From NCBI RefSeq assembly GCF_008704425.1, contig NZ_CP023696.1:2342501-2406500 (forward strand): a DNA stretch of 64,000 nt, written 5' to 3'. This stretch comes from Streptomyces fradiae ATCC 10745 = DSM 40063. GTDB lineage: Bacteria > Actinomycetota > Actinomycetes > Streptomycetales > Streptomycetaceae. Below the pieces are notes generated by a model. The model had not been told where the DNA came from. It saw only the letters and a program-made list of their open reading frames with translations, and did not search any database. Made by a program: the position numbers and the translations under genes. Of this stretch, positions 23,229 to 30,926 are shown in pieces; within the stretch, counting starts at the first letter, position 1; every line of letters begins with the position of its first letter.

Positions 23229-26078
23229 TCAGCCCGTCGGCTCGGCCGAGGCGCCGACCGGCAGGGCGTGGCCCTGGTAGAACGCCACGGACAGGTCCCG
23301 CACGAAGTCCTTGCGCTCGTAGTCGTCCAGGTCGACCAGGCCCCGCTCGGTGAGCCGGCGCACCATGTCGTCCACCGCGTCGACGACGGAGCCGAGCACC
23401 ACGTCACGGTGCTGGGCGTCGATCGCGGCGATCCGGCGGCGCCGCATCGCGGACGCGATCTCCGGGGCGTACTCGATGCCGGTCGGCTGCACCGAGAACA
23501 CCTCGATGCCGGCCGGCGCGCACTCGGCGGCCACCATCCGCGTCATCGCCTCGCCGACCGCGTCCGCGTCCCGCAGCGTCGGCTCGCCCCCGTGGAACAC
23601 GTCGGCCGGCAGCCGGGACAGGACCCGGGCCAGGGCGGCCTCCACCTGCTCGCGCAGGTACCGCTCGTGGTCGTCGACCGCGAGCGCCGCCCGCAGCGTG
23701 TCCCGCACCCGCCACACCACCAGCACGACGACCCGCAGGGCCGTTCCCTTCGCGTCGACGGCCGGCAGCGGTTCGCTGCGCCAGTGCCGCAGCCGCACGT
23801 CCAGGCGGCGGCGCAGCAGCAGCGGGCTCACCCACAGCAGCCCGGTGCGGCGCACGGTACCCCGGTAGTCACCGAACAGGGTGAGCACGGAGGCGTACCC
23901 GACCTGGCCGCGCACCAGCCCGCCGAACGCGAACAGCACCAGCAGCACACTGAGCGCCAGCAGCACCGCCGGGCCGGCGGTCGGCCCCTCGTACACGTGG
24001 AACGGCAGGCCCAGCAACCGGCCCACCCCCTCCGGCAGGGCACCCGACCACCAGGCGACGAGCCCGCACGCCGCGAGCGCGAGGGCCCCGGCGGCCAGGC
24101 CCACCCATCCGGGCAGCGCCAGCGCGTCCCGCTCGACCGGCCCGCCTTCGGCGCGGGCGGCCCCGCGCCGCTCCCCCGCGTGCCGCCCCCGCCTCCCCCG
24201 GCCCACGCCCCCGCCTCCGGTGCCCCGCGCCAGGGGCGCGGCGTCGGCGGTACGGGAGAGGAGCCGGGGGGCGGTGCTGCGGTGGCCCTGGAAGGCCGCT
24301 TGGGGGGTGGCGGTGGGAGTGGGGGCGTGAGTGGGGGTGGAGGTGACGGCGTGGGTCGGGGTGAGGGCTGGGGTGGAGGTGACGGCGTGGGTCGGGGTGA
24401 GGGCTGGGGCGGGGGTGGCCTGGGGGGTCGGGAAGGTGTGGGGGGTGTCGGTGGTGCGGGGGTGGTCGGCAGCGCGGGGGATGTCGCCGGTGTGGGGGGC
24501 TGAGGCCGCTTCGGTGGTGCGGGGCGGGTTCGGGGTGGCGGCGGGGCTGGACAGGACGGTCCGCAGGGGGGCCGTGTCCCGCGCGGTCACCGGCTGGACG
24601 GCGGCGGGCCGGACCGGGGCGGAGGGGGTGCCGGCGGGGCGGGGGCGCTCACCGCGCTCCTCCCCCGCCTGGCCGGTGGGGTCACCGGGCGCCGGGTTCC
24701 GGTGCGGTGCCCGGTGTCCGGGCTCCGGGTTCCGGTCCGGTGCCGCGGCCTCGGCCTCGGCCTCGGCGGGCACGTTCCGGGGCCCGGCGGCCTCCGGGCT
24801 CGCGGGCGCGTCGCTCCGCTGTGCGTCCGCCTCGGGGCCCGGCGCGGGTGGGGCACTGGGGGTACCCGAGGGCGCTTCGTGCCGGGTGCCGGGCGGGTCC
24901 GGCGGACCGACCGGGCCGACCGGGCCGACCGGGCCGACCGGGCCGGGCTCGGGGGCGGCCGCCCGGCGCGCGGGGTGCGGGGCCGCCGTGCGGGTGGGCT
25001 CGGGCGCGGGGGCGGCTCCGTCGGCCGGGGGCAGGCCCGACTCCACCGGGCCGGGGGCCGTGAGGGTGGCTGCGGCCGCTGCCGGGACGGCTGCGGCCTG
25101 GTGCCGGGCGTCCGGTGCCGCCGTCCGTACGGGAGGGGGTTGCCGTTCCGGACCCGCTTCGGGGGTGGGCGCCGGGCCGGGACCGGTACGGGGCGGTTCC
25201 GCCGCCGTGGCCGCGGTACGGGACGTCTCCACCGGGGTGACCGGCCCCAGGGGCTCGGGCTGCTGTGACGGGAGGGGTTCCTCCGCGGGTGGGGCGGCAT
25301 CCGCCGGCGGGGCGGAGGGCGCCGAAGGCGCGGGGCCGTCCGCGGGTGCGGGGCGCGTCGCCGTGGCCGGGCCCTCCGGCGGGGTGGGGTGGGTCATCGG
25401 GGCGTGGGTCGCCACCGGGGCCTGGCCCGTCGGCGCGTGGGCCGTCGGCGCGTGGCCTGTCGGCGCGTGGCCCGCCGTGGGGGCGGAGGCCGCCGTAGGG
25501 GTGTGGCCTTCCGGCGAGGGCGGGGATGCCGTCGTGGCGGAGGCCACCGAGGCCGGAGCCGCCGTACCGGGCGCCGCCGCGGTGAGCGCCGTCGTCAGGG
25601 GTGCCGGACGGGGAGCCGGCGAGGGTGCTTCCGGTGACAGGGCCGAGGCGGCCGGCGCCGGGGTGGCCGGGGCGGGGGCTTCCGGCGCGGGGGCGGGCCG
25701 CACGGGGGCGGCCGAGGGTGCCGGGGATTCCGTGCGGGCCTGCGGGTGGGGCGTGCCCGGCGCCTGGGCCTCCGCCTGGGGCTGCTGGTGGGGCGTGTCC
25801 GGCGCCTGGGCCTGTGGGCGGGGCGTGTCCTGCGCCTCGGCCTGCGGGTGCGCCGTGTCCGGCGCCTGGGCCGCGCCGTGGGGATGCGTGTCCCGGGGGT
25901 GGGCCGCTGGCGGGGTCGGCGCGGGTTGCGGGGTGGGGGGCAGGAGGGTGGGACGGTCGGTGGTGGGCGGGGCCGGGGGTGTGCGGGGGCCCTCCACCAG
26001 TACCGACGGGGTCGGTTCGAGGAGGTTGGGGACCTCCGCCGGGGGCGGGGCCGTCCTGCGGGTGTGGTGCTCGGTCAT
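23229..26078 (-). CDS. SPFH/band 7 domain membrane protein with a 640-residue Pro/Ala-rich N-terminus
   Basis: 949 residues from ATG 26078, which overlaps the stop of the upstream gene (ATGA). The C-terminal third is clear: membrane segments at about 658-675 (GLAAGALALAACGLVAWW) and 697-715 (LLALSVLLVLFAFGGLV), then a stomatin-like SPFH domain (GDYRGTVRRTGLLWVSPLLLRRRLDVRLR; EQVEAALARVLSRL; APAGIEVFSVQPTGIEYAPEIASAMRRRR). SPFH proteins usually scaffold membrane microdomains. The N-terminal 640 residues are disordered Pro/Ala/Thr with tandem units (HAPTG/HAPTA, TPALTPTHAVTS, GPV repeats). That part is far longer than the family norm; it is retained because it is continuous with the overlap-coupled start. 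Confidence 0.75.
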   Translation of the reverse strand: MTEHHTRRTAPPPAEVPNLLEPTPSVLVEGPRTPPAPPTTDRPTLLPPTPQPAPTPPAAHPRDTHPHGAAQAPDTAHPQAEAQDTPRPQAQAPDTPHQQPQAEAQAPGTPHPQARTESPAPSAAPVRPAPAPEAPAPATPAPAASALSPEAPSPAPRPAPLTTALTAAAPGTAAPASVASATTASPPSPEGHTPTAASAPTAGHAPTGHAPTAHAPTGQAPVATHAPMTHPTPPEGPATATRPAPADGPAPSAPSAPPADAAPPAEEPLPSQQPEPLGPVTPVETSRTAATAAEPPRTGPGPAPTPEAGPERQPPPVRTAAPDARHQAAAVPAAAAATLTAPGPVESGLPPADGAAPAPEPTRTAAPHPARRAAAPEPGPVGPVGPVGPVGPPDPPGTRHEAPSGTPSAPPAPGPEADAQRSDAPASPEAAGPRNVPAEAEAEAAAPDRNPEPGHRAPHRNPAPGDPTGQAGEERGERPRPAGTPSAPVRPAAVQPVTARDTAPLRTVLSSPAATPNPPRTTEAASAPHTGDIPRAADHPRTTDTPHTFPTPQATPAPALTPTHAVTSTPALTPTHAVTSTPTHAPTPTATPQAAFQGHRSTAPRLLSRTADAAPLARGTGGGGVGRGRRGRHAGERRGAARAEGGPVERDALALPGWVGLAAGALALAACGLVAWWSGALPEGVGRLLGLPFHVYEGPTAGPAVLLALSVLLVLFAFGGLVRGQVGYASVLTLFGDYRGTVRRTGLLWVSPLLLRRRLDVRLRHWRSEPLPAVDAKGTALRVVVLVVWRVRDTLRAALAVDDHERYLREQVEAALARVLSRLPADVFHGGEPTLRDADAVGEAMTRMVAAECAPAGIEVFSVQPTGIEYAPEIASAMRRRRIAAIDAQHRDVVLGSVVDAVDDMVRRLTERGLVDLDDYERKDFVRDLSVAFYQGHALPVGASAEPTG

Positions 26079-27442
26079 CGGAAGAGCCGCCTCCATGTCT
26101 CCGGGCCCGGGTGGCCGTCGGCCGCGCCGCCGCGCCAGCCCTGGGCGCGCTGGAAGTCCTGGACGTTGCGCCGGTCCGCCTCGCTCCAGGTGCGGCTCGG
26201 GCCGGTGCCGTAGTGCCTGCCGTAGCCCAGCCGCACGAGTCGGCGGCCGAGCGTCTCGACGTGCTGGTTCGACTGGCCGGGCCGGAAGTGGGCCCGCCCC
26301 GGGTACGGCGGCGGGGACTGGCCGGTCAGGGGTGGGATGTCGCTGCCCGCACCGGTGGTGAGCAGCCGCCAGGTGTGCGGCCCCGGCAGCCCGTTCGCCT
26401 CCGTCCCGCGCCAGCCCTGCGCCCGCTGGAACGCCGCCGTCGCCCTGCGGTCCGCCTCCGTCCAGACCGGGCCGGGACCCGTCTCGTAGAACCGGGCGCC
26501 GCCGCGCTGGGCGAGCAGCCGGCCCAGGCGGGCGACGTGCTCGCCCACCGCGCCGGGGCCGAAGTGCCCGGCTCCGGGGTACGCCGTGGAGGAGGGGGCG
26601 CCGGCCGACAGGGCGCCGGCCGCGGTGGCGCCGGCCGGGGCCGGGTCGGCGCCGGCCGCCGGGGCGTCCGCCGTGGCGCCCTCCTCGACGAGCCCGAGGT
26701 ACCGGTAGCCCACGTACCGGTCGGAGTTCGTCCAGTAGGCCAGCGGGGTCGGCTGCTTGCGGGCGTGCGGCTTCGTCTGCTCGTACGCCAGGTAGTGGGT
26801 GCGCCGGTCGTCGGTCCAGCCGCCGAACAGCGTGACGTGGGAGCCCGTCGTCGGATTGTCGGGGTTGTGGAACAGCAGCATGTCGCCCGGCTGGAGGTCC
26901 GCCCAGGCGATCTTGTTCGCGTACTGGTGGAGGCTGCCGGTCCACTCGTTCGCGGGCAGCTTCCACGCCATGGAGACGTAGCCGGAGCAGTCCTGGCGGT
27001 AGCCGTCCGTCCAGTACTTCGCCATCGAGTACGGGACCTTCTCGGCGACCCACCGCTCGGCGCGGGCCATGATCTCGGCTCGGGTGACCTGGGGCAGCGT
27101 CGCCGAGAGCGACCCGGCCGCCGGGCCCGCGAGCGGTCGGCCGTGCAGGCCGGCCGTACCGCCCTGGGGGTTGCCGGACGGCTCGTCCGTGTCCGGCCCG
27201 GCCGGGCCCGCCGGATGCGGGGCGCCCGGCGGGTGCGGGGCGCCGACCGCCGCCGGCGCGCCGCCGCCCAGGACGACGCCCGCCGCGGTGAACAGGACCA
27301 GGGCGCGCCGCGCTCCGTGCGCCGCGGGGTGCCCGCCCTCCCGGACGGCCCGGCGCAGGGCGGACTCCCGCCGCCGGTGGGCGCATCCGGGACAGGGGCA
27401 GTCGGCGGCGGGTTCGTACTCCTCGAAGACCGGAACGGGCAT
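26075..27442 (-). CDS. Cys/His peptidase-like protein with two peptidoglycan-binding-type repeats
   Basis: 455 residues from ATG 27442 (GAGGGG upstream). A Cys-rich start (DCPCPGCAHRR) precedes a hydrophobic segment (ALVLFTAAGVVLG). The central domain has QDCSGYVSM (C152) and GSHVTLFGGW (H202), like C40 (NlpC/P60) and related amidase folds. Two copies of a 70-residue module follow: YPGAGHFGPGAVGEHVARLGRLL...AAFQRAQGWRG and YPGRAHFRPGQSNQHVETLGRRL...QDFQRAQGWRG, which match peptidoglycan-binding-like domains. It probably acts on the cell wall. The stop overlaps the start of the SPFH gene, so the two form an operon. Confidence 0.78.
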   Translation of the reverse strand: MPVPVFEEYEPAADCPCPGCAHRRRESALRRAVREGGHPAAHGARRALVLFTAAGVVLGGGAPAAVGAPHPPGAPHPAGPAGPDTDEPSGNPQGGTAGLHGRPLAGPAAGSLSATLPQVTRAEIMARAERWVAEKVPYSMAKYWTDGYRQDCSGYVSMAWKLPANEWTGSLHQYANKIAWADLQPGDMLLFHNPDNPTTGSHVTLFGGWTDDRRTHYLAYEQTKPHARKQPTPLAYWTNSDRYVGYRYLGLVEEGATADAPAAGADPAPAGATAAGALSAGAPSSTAYPGAGHFGPGAVGEHVARLGRLLAQRGGARFYETGPGPVWTEADRRATAAFQRAQGWRGTEANGLPGPHTWRLLTTGAGSDIPPLTGQSPPPYPGRAHFRPGQSNQHVETLGRRLVRLGYGRHYGTGPSRTWSEADRRNVQDFQRAQGWRGGAADGHPGPETWRRLFR

Positions 27443-27488
27443 GCGGTTCCCCTCGACACTCGACGAAATCTCTCCGCGCATACCGCAT

Positions 27489-27501
27489 TTTGACCGTCAA
27501 A
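27489..27501. promoter_or_regulatory. palindrome TTTGAC-C-GTCAAA upstream of the peptidase operon
   Basis: A perfect 6+1+6 inverted repeat in an AT-rich patch 47 bp before the start at 27442. On the gene's strand it contains TTGAC, so it may overlap a -35 element and act as an operator. Confidence 0.4.
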
Positions 27502-27570
27502 GGGGAAAAAACGACCATCCGACAGGCCCGGCGAGCCGGGAATTTCTCGGCCGGGCGGGCGGGCGGTCCT

Positions 27571-27596
27571 GAGCACTCCCCGGCGTCGGGTAAAGT
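27571..27596 (+). promoter_or_regulatory. promoter region of tRNA-Lys copy 3
   Basis: GAGCACTCC at 27571-27579, 11 bp, then TAAAGT at 27591-27596; same layout as copy 2. Confidence 0.6.
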
Positions 27597-27611
27597 TGTG
27601 CAGGTCAGCAG

Positions 27612-27685
27612 GCGCCGCTAGCTCAGTTGGTTAGAGCAGCTGACTCTTAATCAGCGGGTCCGGGGTTCGAGTCCCTGGCGGCGCA
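27612..27685 (+). tRNA. tRNA-Lys (anticodon CTT), copy 3 of 3
   Basis: Identical to the copies at 12643 and 23099, with the same GTCAGCAG leader. Confidence 0.97.
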
Positions 27686-27691
27686 CAGACG

Positions 27692-27725
27692 GAGGAAGCC
27701 CCTCGCGAAAGCGGGGGGCTTCTTC
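27692..27725 (+). terminator. tRNA-Lys copy 3 terminator
   Basis: 15-bp stem with two G-U pairs and a GAAA tetraloop, followed by CTTCGTG. Close relative of the copy 1 terminator. Confidence 0.85.
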
Positions 27726-27831
27726 GTGTGCGCGCCCGGCCCCCGTGGGTCCGGGCGCGGGCGGTCTCCGGGCACGGGCGGGGGCGCGGGTGGGGCGCGG
27801 ACGCGCGGGGCCGGGCGGCCCGGCGACCGGG

Positions 27832-28470
27832 TCAGTCGGTGCGCTCGCCACGGCGGCGGCGCGCCGCGGCGCGCACCGCGACGGCGACGGCGGCCACCGC
27901 CGCGAGGACCAGGCCGACCACCGAATGCGGGGTGCCGGGTCCCTGGCCGGCGACGCTCGGCACGTCCGCGAGCGGCAGCGTGAAGCCCCCGTCGCCCACC
28001 CGGACGGGGGCGCGGGGGCCGGTCGGCGACAGGCTCTCGGAGACGAGGCCGACCGGGTGCGGGTCGCTCGCGCGGTCACCGCATGCCGCGGCTCGCGGGT
28101 GCGCGGCGGGTGCCGCCACGGCCGCGCCGCCGCGCGGGGTGCCGCCCTCGCCTCCGGCGCCGCCCGGCGGCTCGGCATACGGGGAGTACGGGACGTGCGG
28201 GGAGTACGGGGTGAGCGTGCGGGGGGTGGCCGCCCCGTCCGGGTCGGCCGGGCCCACCGGGGCCGTCCGGCCCGCCGGGCCTTCCGTGTCCGCGCAGCCG
28301 TCGGCGCGCGCACCCGTGGCTCCGCCCGGCCCGCCCGATCCGACCGGTCCGCCGGCCCCGGCCGCCCCGCCCGCCGGAAGGCCCCCCGCCAGGGCCGGGC
28401 CCGCCGCCGGTCCGAGGGCGAGGACGGCCGCGGCCACCGCCGCGCGGAGAGCAACCACACCTCGACGCAT
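27832..28470 (-). CDS. secreted or surface protein with signal peptide and C-terminal membrane anchor
   Basis: 212 residues from ATG 28470 after GAGGAGG. Signal peptide at residues 1-28 (RRGVVALRAAVAAAVLALGPAAGPALAGG). The middle is Gly/Pro-rich with YSPHVPYSPYAEP. Near the C-terminus PHSVVGLVLAAVAAVAVAVRAAARRRRGERTD forms a membrane helix and basic tail, so the protein is probably held at the membrane facing out. No sortase motif is visible. Family not recognised. Confidence 0.65.
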   Translation of the reverse strand: MRRGVVALRAAVAAAVLALGPAAGPALAGGLPAGGAAGAGGPVGSGGPGGATGARADGCADTEGPAGRTAPVGPADPDGAATPRTLTPYSPHVPYSPYAEPPGGAGGEGGTPRGGAAVAAPAAHPRAAACGDRASDPHPVGLVSESLSPTGPRAPVRVGDGGFTLPLADVPSVAGQGPGTPHSVVGLVLAAVAAVAVAVRAAARRRRGERTD

Positions 28471-28585
28471 CGTGAACCTCCTCGGAGGAAGATTCACCCG
28501 GATCGCCGCGCCCCGCATCCGCAGCGACCGCCCGAAACGCCCCCTACCAGCCGGTAGGGGGCGTCGGACCTGCGGTCTTCGCCGG

Positions 28586-29365
28586 TCAGACCCGATCGAC
28601 CAGATCGGCGATGGAGTCCACGACCGACGACGGCCTGAACGGGTAGCGGTCCACGTCCCCCGGCGAGGTCAGTCCGGTCAGGACGAGGAAGGTCTCCATC
28701 CCCGCCTCCAGACCCGCCAGCACGTCGGTGTCCATCCGGTCGCCGATCATCGCGCTGGTCTCGGAGTGCGCGCCGATCGCGTTGAGGCCGGTGCGCATCA
28801 TCAGCGGGTTCGGCTTGCCCGCGAAGTAGGGGTCGCGGCCGGTCGCCTTGGTGATGAGGGCCGCGACGGAGCCGGTCGCGGGGAGCGGGCCCTCGGTCGA
28901 CGGGCCGGTCTCGTCCGGGTTGGTGCAGATGAAGCGGGCGCCGCCGTTGATGAGCCGGATCGCCTTGGTGAGCGCCTCGAAGCTGTACGTGCGGGTCTCG
29001 CCGAGGACGACGTAGTCCGGGTCGTGGTCGGTGAGGACGTACCCGATGTCGTGCAGGGCGGTCGTCAGGCCCGCCTCGCCGATGACGTACGCGGTGCCGC
29101 CGGGCCGCTGGTCGTCCAGGAACCGGGCGGTGGCCAGCGCCGACGTCCAGATGTTCTCGACCGGCACGTCGAGCCCCATGCGGTACAGGCGGGCGTGCAG
29201 GTCCCGGGCCGTGTAGATCGAGTTGTTGGTGAGGACCAGGAAGGGGCGTTCACGGTCCCGCAGCTTCCGGATGAAAGCGTCGGCGCCGGGGATCGGAACG
29301 CCCTCGTGGATGAGGACGCCGTCCATGTCGGTCAGCCAGGACTCGATCGGCTTGCGCTCTGCCAT
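28586..29365 (-). CDS. HAD superfamily phosphatase, NagD-like (class IIA)
   Basis: 259 residues starting MAERKPIESW. HAD motif I is WLTDMDGVLIHE (DxD), motif II VLTNNS, and the C-terminal GKPNPLMM and MIGDRMDTDVLAGLEAGMETFLVLTG motifs carry the Lys and the acidic metal ligands. The C2A cap between motif II and the lysine is of NagD size. Dephosphorylates a small phosphorylated metabolite; substrate unknown. It lies 115 bp upstream, on the same strand, of the anchored surface protein gene. Confidence 0.9.
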   Translation of the reverse strand: MAERKPIESWLTDMDGVLIHEGVPIPGADAFIRKLRDRERPFLVLTNNSIYTARDLHARLYRMGLDVPVENIWTSALATARFLDDQRPGGTAYVIGEAGLTTALHDIGYVLTDHDPDYVVLGETRTYSFEALTKAIRLINGGARFICTNPDETGPSTEGPLPATGSVAALITKATGRDPYFAGKPNPLMMRTGLNAIGAHSETSAMIGDRMDTDVLAGLEAGMETFLVLTGLTSPGDVDRYPFRPSSVVDSIADLVDRV

Positions 29366-29667
29366 GGGGCGGGACTCCTGCCGTACAGATACCGCTTGCG
29401 TGCTGGGTGCGCCGCGACAGCGCTGTGGCGGCGCCCCCAGGGTAGTCACGTCGTACGGATCACGACCCCGCCGACCACCTGGTATCGCGGCTCCGGGCCC
29501 TGTCGAGGGGGAGCGCGAACGGCCCGCGGACGGGGGCGGGGCCCGGGGCGGATGGGGCCGGCGGCCGGGCGGGGTCCCGGCGGGGGCCAGGGGTCGGGAG
29601 CCGGGGTCGGGCCAGGGGCCGGAGGCAGGTGCGGGGCGGCGGGGGCCTGCGGGCGGGGGCCAGGGGG
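29366..29667. other. GC-rich gap, nothing recognised
   Basis: 302 bp. After an ordinary upstream region for the HAD gene (29366-29470) the sequence becomes G-rich simple sequence (runs such as GGGGCCAGGGG). No convincing hairpin or gene. Confidence 0.6.
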
Positions 29668-30807
29668 TCAGCGGCGGCGGTGGCGGGTGAGGGCCAGGGC
29701 GGCCGCCCCGGCGGCCAGGCAGCCGGCGGCGCCCGCCGCCAGGGGGAGGAGGCGGGGCGTGGCCCGGTGGCCCGTGCCGGCCAGCTCCCGCGACTCGGCC
29801 GGATGCGGGGACTGACCGGGCGGATACGGGGCCGGGGTCGGGGTCGGGGGCGAGGTCGGGGGCAGGGTCGCGGGGGGTGGTGAGGGCGGGGGCGTGAGCG
29901 GGTGCGGGGTGCCGGGCGGGGGCGGGGTCGCGGGCGACCGCCGGGGCGTGGGGGGCGGGGGCGCGGAGGGGGTCGCGGGTGGGTGGGCCGGCGGGGTCTC
30001 GGGCGGGCTCGCGGACGGGTGGGCCGGCGGGCTCGCGGACGGGTGGGCGGGCGGGCTCGCGGGCGGGTGGGCGGGGCCGGTGAGGGTGAAGCGGTACGGC
30101 GGGGAGGTGCCGACCCAGTCGCCGTCGTCGCCCCGGCGCTGCACCACCGCCGCGGTGGCCGTCACCTCGTCGGGGCCCGCGCCGGGGGCGAAGGCCAGGC
30201 GCACCGGGACGCGGAGCGTGCCGCCCGCCGGCACGGTGAAGCCGGCGAAGGCCGGGTCGGTGGCGTCGTCGAGGACGCCGACGACCTCCCGGTGGTCGGT
30301 GTGCTCGGGCCGTACGGGGCGCTCGGCGACACCGGGCGGGGCGGTGAAGGCCATGCGGACCTGCGCCGGCACGAGCCGGCCCGACCGGTCGGTGAGGACG
30401 ACGACGGGGTGGATGCCCCGGCACGGCCGCAGGGTGGTGTTGGTCAGCTCCACGTACCAGGTGCGGGGCGGGGCCCCCGGTTCGTACGCCGCGGGGCCGC
30501 CGGTGATGCGCGTACGGAGCGGGAACGCCGTCATGCCCCGGTCGCCGCAGCTCGGCTCCGGGTGCGCCGCCGCGTCGGCGGGCGGGGCCGGGGGCGTCCC
30601 GGCCCCGGCCGGCGGGGCGGCGAGGCGCGGGGCCAGGGACGGGGACGACGGGACGGCGACGGGCGCGGCGGCGAGCCCCACATCGGACGCGGGGGTGGGG
30701 GGGACCTGGGCGGCGGGTGGGGCCGCACGGGCGGGGGCGGGGCACGGGGACGTGAGGGCCGCGAGGGCCGCCAACGGGGCTGCGGCCAGGGCGGTGCGCA
30801 CGCGCAT
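29668..30807 (-). CDS. cell-wall protein with LAxTG sorting signal
   Basis: 379 residues from ATG 30807 (GGAGG upstream). N-terminal signal peptide (VRTALAAAPLAALAALTSPCPAPARA). A beta-sandwich-like domain around residues 90-250 includes TWYVELTNTTLRPCRGIHPVVVLTDRSGR and FTVPAGGTLRVPVRLAF. About 90 Pro/Ser/Thr-rich residues with repeated PPAHPSAS form a stalk. The C-terminus ELAGTGHRATP, a hydrophobic stretch LLPLAAGAAGCLAAGAAALAL and TRHRRR make a class E sortase signal (LAxTG) as in long chaplins. It should be covalently attached to peptidoglycan. No sortase gene is in the window. Confidence 0.8.
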   Translation of the reverse strand: MRVRTALAAAPLAALAALTSPCPAPARAAPPAAQVPPTPASDVGLAAAPVAVPSSPSLAPRLAAPPAGAGTPPAPPADAAAHPEPSCGDRGMTAFPLRTRITGGPAAYEPGAPPRTWYVELTNTTLRPCRGIHPVVVLTDRSGRLVPAQVRMAFTAPPGVAERPVRPEHTDHREVVGVLDDATDPAFAGFTVPAGGTLRVPVRLAFAPGAGPDEVTATAAVVQRRGDDGDWVGTSPPYRFTLTGPAHPPASPPAHPSASPPAHPSASPPETPPAHPPATPSAPPPPTPRRSPATPPPPGTPHPLTPPPSPPPATLPPTSPPTPTPAPYPPGQSPHPAESRELAGTGHRATPRLLPLAAGAAGCLAAGAAALALTRHRRR

Positions 30808-30926
30808 GGGGGCTGCCTCCGCTGCTCGCCGGGCGGTCGTCCCCGGATGTCTTCCACCGGCGCGGCGCCCCTCCCGCGTACGCACGGCCGGGTCCGCCCG
30901 AACGGCCCACGCCACGGCCGACCCGG

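Noticed and set aside
27442..27600. c-di-AMP (ydaO) riboswitch upstream of the peptidase-like gene
   Set aside because: I looked because such riboswitches precede wall hydrolases in Streptomyces, but the conserved sequence blocks are not present and the leader is too short.
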